A DNA stretch of 64,000 nucleotides, from positions 1,302,001 through 1,366,000 of the forward strand of contig QJPP01007219.1 of NCBI GenBank assembly GCA_003996215.1. Direction: 5' to 3'. Below the pieces are notes generated by a model. It searched no databases and was not told where the DNA came from. It saw only the letters and a program-made list of their open reading frames with translations. The DNA comes from Jaltomata sinuosa (Eukaryota; Streptophyta; Magnoliopsida; Solanales; Solanaceae). Position numbers and translations under genes: made by a program. This document shows positions 58,658 through 64,000 of this stretch, one piece after another; position 1 is the first letter of the stretch, and the number at the start of each line of letters is the position of its first letter.

Positions 58658-59934
58658 GACCTCCCCTTCCCTCTTTATCACAAACATTTACTGCTTTTTG
58701 AGTTTTGCCCCCATTTGGGGCTTATTCTAGACAATATTTCCCTTTCCTATTCTTTCCCTTTGTTTTCAAGCACGTGGATGCTAGATTTCAGAAAATTTCC
58801 TTTATAAACATACTATATTAGCTCTATAAATGAATTTCCTTGTTTTACATAATAGCATCGCAGCTCAAATATTGTTTTTAATGCCCCGGAAGTGAAAAGG
58901 AAAAACAGGGGAAAATAGGGCAGGCATTCTGCCCTGTGCCTCCTTGCTATAGTGGTAATCACTCCACGATAGCGGTACCGCTGTAGTGGTGGAAATTCCT
59001 ACTATATGGGGATCGCCATAGCGGTATCATTCTGCTTTGGCAGTCCCGATGGTAACAGCCCAGAAAATTGAATTTTTCAGAAGCATGAACCCATCCTCAT
59101 TTCCGGTTATCACTATTAATATCATAAATCATGCCATAGTGTTTAAAGAACACCCCAAGATCATTCCTAGAAATACACAGATCAACACTTACCATCCAAT
59201 TATCACAAATCAAAAATGAATTACATAAGAAACTATCCATAGCCACACATTTTCGCTATCATGCAAGAATAACTCCCTTGTTCCCATGGTTCCCAACCAA
59301 GTCTCGACTGTCCTGAAACTGAAGCTTCCCTACAGTCAAAGTCCCGTCCCCTCACCATCTTAACCAATGATGAGTCCCTTTTCAAAATGTGATACGAATT
59401 TTTCAAATCAACACACATGGAAACTCATTAACCAATGTATATGAATTAAAGTTATGACTCTTCCCGGACCAAGATACCCACAATAAGGTAAGTAGTTACA
59501 CATCAACAGTTTCAGTCATACAAGTATTGTAAAACACAAAATTCCAGGCATTCAAGCTACAACAGAATCAAGTCATATACACTACTCTTTATTCATCCCA
59601 TGGGTGACTGTCAGTCGGTCACCCATGTTTTACCACAGCCTCTCAGGCCAGATACCAATTGGAACCTTCCCGGTTCTAACTTCTCTTGCTTGTTTCATTG
59701 CAACCGGAGTCCAAGACATCCTTCACTTTGTTGAGATACCAATTGGAATCGAGAGATACCAATTGAACTTAACTCATACAAGCAAGTAAATGAACTGCAC
59801 GAAAGCAATGAAGAAAGAGGATGTGTTTCCTAGAATGCTTCATAACTTATCTAAGATTATATGTGAAAGTCAACACACCAATCTGCAGGACTCTATTCAA
59901 TATTTTGCTCTTGTACTGAGAGACCGGTAACCTA
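58658..59934. other. Non-coding internal region of LARD-B, primer side
   Basis: Aligns with 20183-21449. Word cluster at 58944-59030, with AGCGGTACCGCT as a perfect palindrome at 58971-58982. GATACCAATTGGAA recurs at 59650-59770. Confidence 0.6.
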
Positions 59935-59947
59935 GGCTCTAATACCA
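59935..59947 (-). other. LARD-B primer binding site
   Basis: Minus-strand TGGTATTAGAGCC, two bases from the LTR, identical to LARD-A. Confidence 0.85.
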
Positions 59948-59949
59948 TC

Positions 59950-62358
59950 TGTCATGGCCCAACTACCGGGCCATGCGGGCGCCTACTCTAAGCACCTAGA
60001 TAGATGAACTCTTACCACCCAATTCAATAGGTAAAAGCGGAATTACAAGTAAAACTATAAAAATCTTCCTTTATAAACATGGAAACATTTACAAACATTA
60101 ACACGAAAAACCTTTTTAAGAATACAACACCCTCCCTAAGATCTAGTCTAAGACGGTACAAGAGCTACTACATGAATGAAATAGAATGTAAAGGACACAG
60201 CTCCCACCACAGAAACAAAAGTAGAAGTTGATGAAGAGTCACCGTCATCTTGTACCTATGAAACGTCACCAACCCTGCAACCAGACTATACCCAAAAAGG
60301 TATAGCAAGAGTAGAATTAGTACAAACAAACATACTGGTAGGTATCATCAGTCAACCCGAATCCACTCATAGAATCATATAAGGAAATCAAGAAAACATG
60401 AAATTAACTCCAATAATCCCATTCTCCAACATCCACCTTTACCAACCCAGTGTCACACCAACCATCTACTTATACATCATACCTCAACCCCTCCTATTCA
60501 TTCCGCTTCTAACTCCCCCTCTTGGAGGTTCTACACCCTGACTCCTAGGGCTTCCCAAGTCACCTTAACCCTTAGACTTCCCAAGTCACTCTATACTAGT
60601 CAAATCACCAAATTTAGACCCAGACTACCACTCCGTTACTCAATTCCACTCCTACGACTAAAAATCCAGAATTAACCCTTCTAACTGCCAACCTGAACCA
60701 ACCACACTTATGGTACTACTCACGAGTGTCCAGACCTCTCAAGGATCCCTAGAAAAATTTCCCAATCTGATAATGATAGCTAACAATACGACTCAAGACT
60801 CTCTGTCTTTCTCCTAACTTATCAACCACATGTAACTAATTAACAACCATTGATGAAACTAAATGACAATAACATATATCCTTACCACAGAGTCTGGACC
60901 CACCCCCGAGGTCCCCCTAACACCACCTAAGTGTAAACAGGCAACCCCAATCTACACCAAGACTAACCTCATAATTAAATATAATCACTCGGCCTCTCAT
61001 AGACCATATGCAATAATCACAGTTCAATAATACAACCCGGTCCACTCATGGGACCTTCAAATATAGTCAATGTAAGAAATTAAACTTGTACCAGGTATGG
61101 TACCTGAGCCAACCATTATGTAACCTATACCAGGCATGGTACTCGAGCCAATCGATAAGTATATTATACCAGGCATGGTACCCAAACGAACCAATAAGTA
61201 ACATGTACCAGGCATGGTACCTGAGCCAACTGAATTTCACACTAAAATCCAACAGTCAACAACAATGAACAATAGCACACTTGTAAAACCAACAAGAAAT
61301 AAAACTAGTTCATTTCACAAGACTGATAACCGGACAATTAGACATTTATAAACCATTCCCTAAGCATGCAACTCATACAATACTAAGTAGTAGTACATGA
61401 ACACATAACGCATATTGGAAAAACAACAACCATCACCTACCCCAACCCCATGTACATAGACTCGACCTGAATCCCATTCGAAGACTAAACCCCCGTTCAC
61501 CCTTTCTTAACACATAACTAGTAGATGCATTCATTCCCAAAGCTCCTCCTACAACCGGATACAATATGGGGAAGACCTCCCTCTAACCTTGGTTATTCAT
61601 CCATTCTAGTTATGATGTCCCCAAGATTCCCTTTTTAACTAGTCAGTTACTTACCCAAGTATTCTCGGTTCCCCAAACCTTCCTGACATTCTAGTCCTTG
61701 AAATCTATCAGCATACCACACACAAATAATCATAAACAACCCAGAATAATACAACATATAATCCCAACTCAACCCATTTCTAGTTCAACCAATCCAATCC
61801 ACAGCAATCCTCCAGACTCCGTGCCCGAAGGCCTAGGCATGGATTCTCTTTTTCTGTCTATAACGGATATAAAATGAAAGTAGGTCAATCTACTCAATGA
61901 AGAAAGCCTAGCCTACCTAGATGCCAAGCAGTTGCACCATGAATTTTCTGGCTTCGTGAAGGAGTTCCCTGATTAATGACAAGCCTAAATCTGTGGTTTT
62001 GCATCCCTTCAGCCAAAATCCTTCCTCCTCATGGATCCTAAGCCTTGGAGTAGCCTTGGAGGATTCTTGGAGTAACCCTCGTATCTTTTCCAACTGAGGA
62101 GAGGAAGTTTTTTTTATTAAAATTGCATGCTGAGCTATTGTTTTCTTCCATACTACTATAGAGGATGGCTGCCCGCTATAGCGGTGGTGCTATAGTGGAG
62201 AATTATCCACTATAGCAGAGTGACATCAGCCCGAATTAATATTTAAAAGTCTGAAATTTTCTATCACGGCACCTTATTTAAAACAAAAACATAAATTAAT
62301 CGTTCCCAAAATTTGCGACATCATGGTTCCTAATATAATGACAGATTCGGTCGTTACA
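59950..62358 (-). repeat. 5' LTR of LARD-B
   Basis: 2409 bp. Four GTACC repeat units (61084-61232) against three in the other LTR, and a word cluster at 62152-62220. The short ORF at 61086 is a reading of the repeats. Confidence 0.93.
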
Positions 62359-62363
62359 AAAAG

Positions 62364-64000
62364 ATATTTGTTGTGGGTTATGAGAACTGTTGAAATATAC
62401 TCTCAATTTAATTTGGAGTGACATAACAAAAAACTTTGGAACTTGAAGTTTTGCTCGGGCTAATGTCATACCACTATAGCGAGAATTTTCTCACTAAAGC
62501 ATCATCGTTGTAGCGGTTGGTGGGATGATATACCAAGCTAACGGAATCAGAAACTCAGAATACGAGTTTTATATTTCTGACTTTTCCTCTTCATTTGAGA
62601 AAAGGATGAGGCTTACTCCAAAAGCCCTCCTAGGCTACCTCATTGCCATGTTACAAAATATAGGAGGGATTTCCACTCAGATGAGGTAGACCCCATGGAT
62701 TCTATGTTTAATCCTCATCAGGATTCGCCTTCATGGAGCCAAAGCTCTTGTTCAGACTTCTGTAGTAGTTTCTTGGAATCTAGGTAGGCTAGGTTTGATT
62801 GAGTAGATTAGACCCAGGTTGAAATACATGACATATGTATATTTATGGGAGATTACACACTTAGGCCCTCGAGCACGATATTTGAATGGATAAAACATAT
62901 TTAACCTTACTAATCGGGTGAGAAATTACTGTTACAAGTATTGTCGACCCTTTACCTGATTGTTTTTGTTTATATTATGGTTTTTAATCCTAGATAACCA
63001 GATTTTTGGTGGGTTCTCAGAGCTAGTAATGATTATATGTAAAGGGGTTTCTAGGTCATAGTGAATTCATCGGGTTGATATAATGAAGGGAAATTGAACG
63101 ACCAAGGAGGTACTGAGTTCATGGTATTAAGGGATGGACTTCCTGTGGATGCGGGTGTATTCCTAAAAGAGTCTAGGATTTGAGTTATACAAATTAAGGT
63201 GCTTAGTTAAATAAGTCAGGGAATCTGTCTTCAGACAGGCCAGCAGAAGTTAGGAGAATGCACCATAGTTTTTGTGGTAGGTGATGGTTATTGTAATTCC
63301 ACTTGGTAATGTGTGCATAGTAACTGCATCATTAGTATTACTTGCAACATGTGTGTGAAAGGAAAAAAGGAATAAATGTTAGTGATATCTTAAGTGTCAA
63401 TCTCATGCAATGAACTTGTTTTAAATGCTTATTAGTTATACAAGTGTGGTATGTATTCATTATGGTTGTGATTGTTGTGATATCTGTGATTTTATAGTTG
63501 GCAAGGTTATTCCATCAGTTGGCTTGGGTACTATACCTGGTACAGATTTATTTATGGTTAGCTCAGATACAATGACTTGTACAGGTTATTTTATTGGTTG
63601 GCTTGGGTACCACACCTAGTACAAATTCATTTATAGTTGGCTCGGGTACTACACCTGGTACAAGTTGTTTTATTGGTTAGCTCGGGTACTACACCTAGTA
63701 TAGGTTTATTTATGGTTTGCTCGGGTACCATGCCTGGTACATCTTTGAATGTTGTTATGTGTGTTGGTTTCTTGAGTGAACCGGGCTTATCGGTTATGAT
63801 GTTATTACTATATGTTGGTCCATGAGTATTTGGGTTGGTATGTATAGGTGCTAAGGTTTCCCTAAGTGAACCGGTGTTACATGCTAAGTGTTATAGGTGG
63901 TGTTCCATGGATCTTTCGGGTGGTTTGGGTTACTTGAAGAATATTTTATAATGATATGTGGTCTATTACCTTGTGGGTTGGGACATGGTTATATGATTGT
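62364..64000 (+). repeat. 5' LTR of LARD-C, resumed part
   Basis: Continues 53900-53929. No gene; the ORFs at 63425 and 63637 read across the GTACC repeats. Divergence from the LARD-A/B LTRs is clearly greater than between those two, so it is a separate subfamily. Confidence 0.75.
63517..63745 (+). repeat. Six-unit GTACC repeat in LARD-C LTR
   Basis: Six units of about 46 bp on the pattern TTGGCTCGGGTACTACACC followed by TGGTACA; the reverse complement of the repeat in LARD-A and LARD-B, as expected from the opposite orientation. Confidence 0.85.

Larger units (their letters stand above)
53930..62358 (-). mobile_element. LARD-B: full-length non-autonomous LTR element
   Basis: 8429 bp, ends TGTAAC (62358) and ATGACA (53930) on the minus strand, perfect target duplication AAAAG (53925-53929 and 62359-62363). 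LTRs 53930-56341 and 59950-62358 (2412 and 2409 bp) are about 90% alike by eye. The internal 3.6 kb has no gag-pol; it carries the antisense ORF (57484-58657) flanked by clusters of CTATAGCGG words. Sister copy of LARD-A. Confidence 0.95.
53900..64000 (+). mobile_element. LARD-C: LARD-family LTR element, partial, interrupted by LARD-B
   Basis: Starts TGTAATGAC at 53900 inside the gypsy2 LTR, breaks after 30 bp for LARD-B, and resumes after the AAAAG duplication at 62364. Landmarks in plus orientation follow the minus-oriented LARD-A/B LTRs: CTATAGCG words (62470-62520), AGGCTAGGTTTGATTGAGTAGA (62785), the GTACC repeats (63517-63745) and a tail with GAACCGG. About 1.67 kb of its 5' LTR is visible; the rest is beyond 64000. 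Confidence 0.8.

Noticed and set aside
61067..61268. Repetitive Tyr/Trp-rich ORFs on both strands (QAWY phrases)
   Set aside because: Translation of the GTACC tandem repeat of the LARD LTR; both strands are open because the repeat is near-palindromic.

Overview
The window reads as plant nuclear DNA, most likely from the gene-poor pericentromeric heterochromatin of a large eudicot genome (Solanaceae is a guess from the style of the repeats, not proven). I see no intact cellular gene, no rRNA or tRNA gene and no CRISPR array. Nearly every base can be assigned to transposable elements inserted into one another, and every coding region is broken. The element names used here (gypsy1-3, LARD-A to D) are local labels.

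Left block (1-28091). Two truncated Ty3/gypsy pieces (1-2905) and an AT-rich LTR-like stretch (2906-3700) precede an Athila/Tat-type element on the minus strand. Its gag (25419-23802), tRNA-Asp-type primer site (25659-25676) and LTR (25686-26967) lie far from its protease (5036-4554), because LARD-A (5042-23796, perfect ATTGG target duplication) inserted between them. LARD-A has no gag-pol. It carries an ORF of about 390 codons on the opposite strand to its own primer site, and gypsy3 (9195-19651, Tekay/Del-type chromodomain element) inserted inside that ORF. The promoter end of the Athila LTR, plus 25 bp beyond it, is repeated in tandem (712-713 bp period, 2.5 copies, 26280-28091).

Right block (28092-64000). 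A decayed hAT transposon (28092-30768) was hit by gypsy2 (minus strand, 30769-53899). The 3' LTR of gypsy2 was hit by gypsy1 (31453-47911), whose 5' LTR was hit by LARD-D (32900-37447, perfect AACGT duplication), a small non-autonomous element with a tRNA-Asp primer site. The 5' LTR of gypsy2 was hit by LARD-C (plus strand, starts 53900, runs off the window), and LARD-C was hit by LARD-B (53930-62358, perfect AAAAG duplication), a full-length sister of LARD-A with an uninterrupted copy of the antisense ORF. The nest is therefore four levels deep on both arms.

Order of events. LTR divergence judged by eye agrees with the nesting: gypsy1 and gypsy2 about 83-85% identical, LARD-A and LARD-B about 90-92%, gypsy3 about 97%, LARD-D about 98%. 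The points most worth following are the antisense ORF of the LARD family, and clusters of short self-complementary words (for example CCGCTATAGCGG) placed just upstream of the presumed promoters in at least three LTR families.
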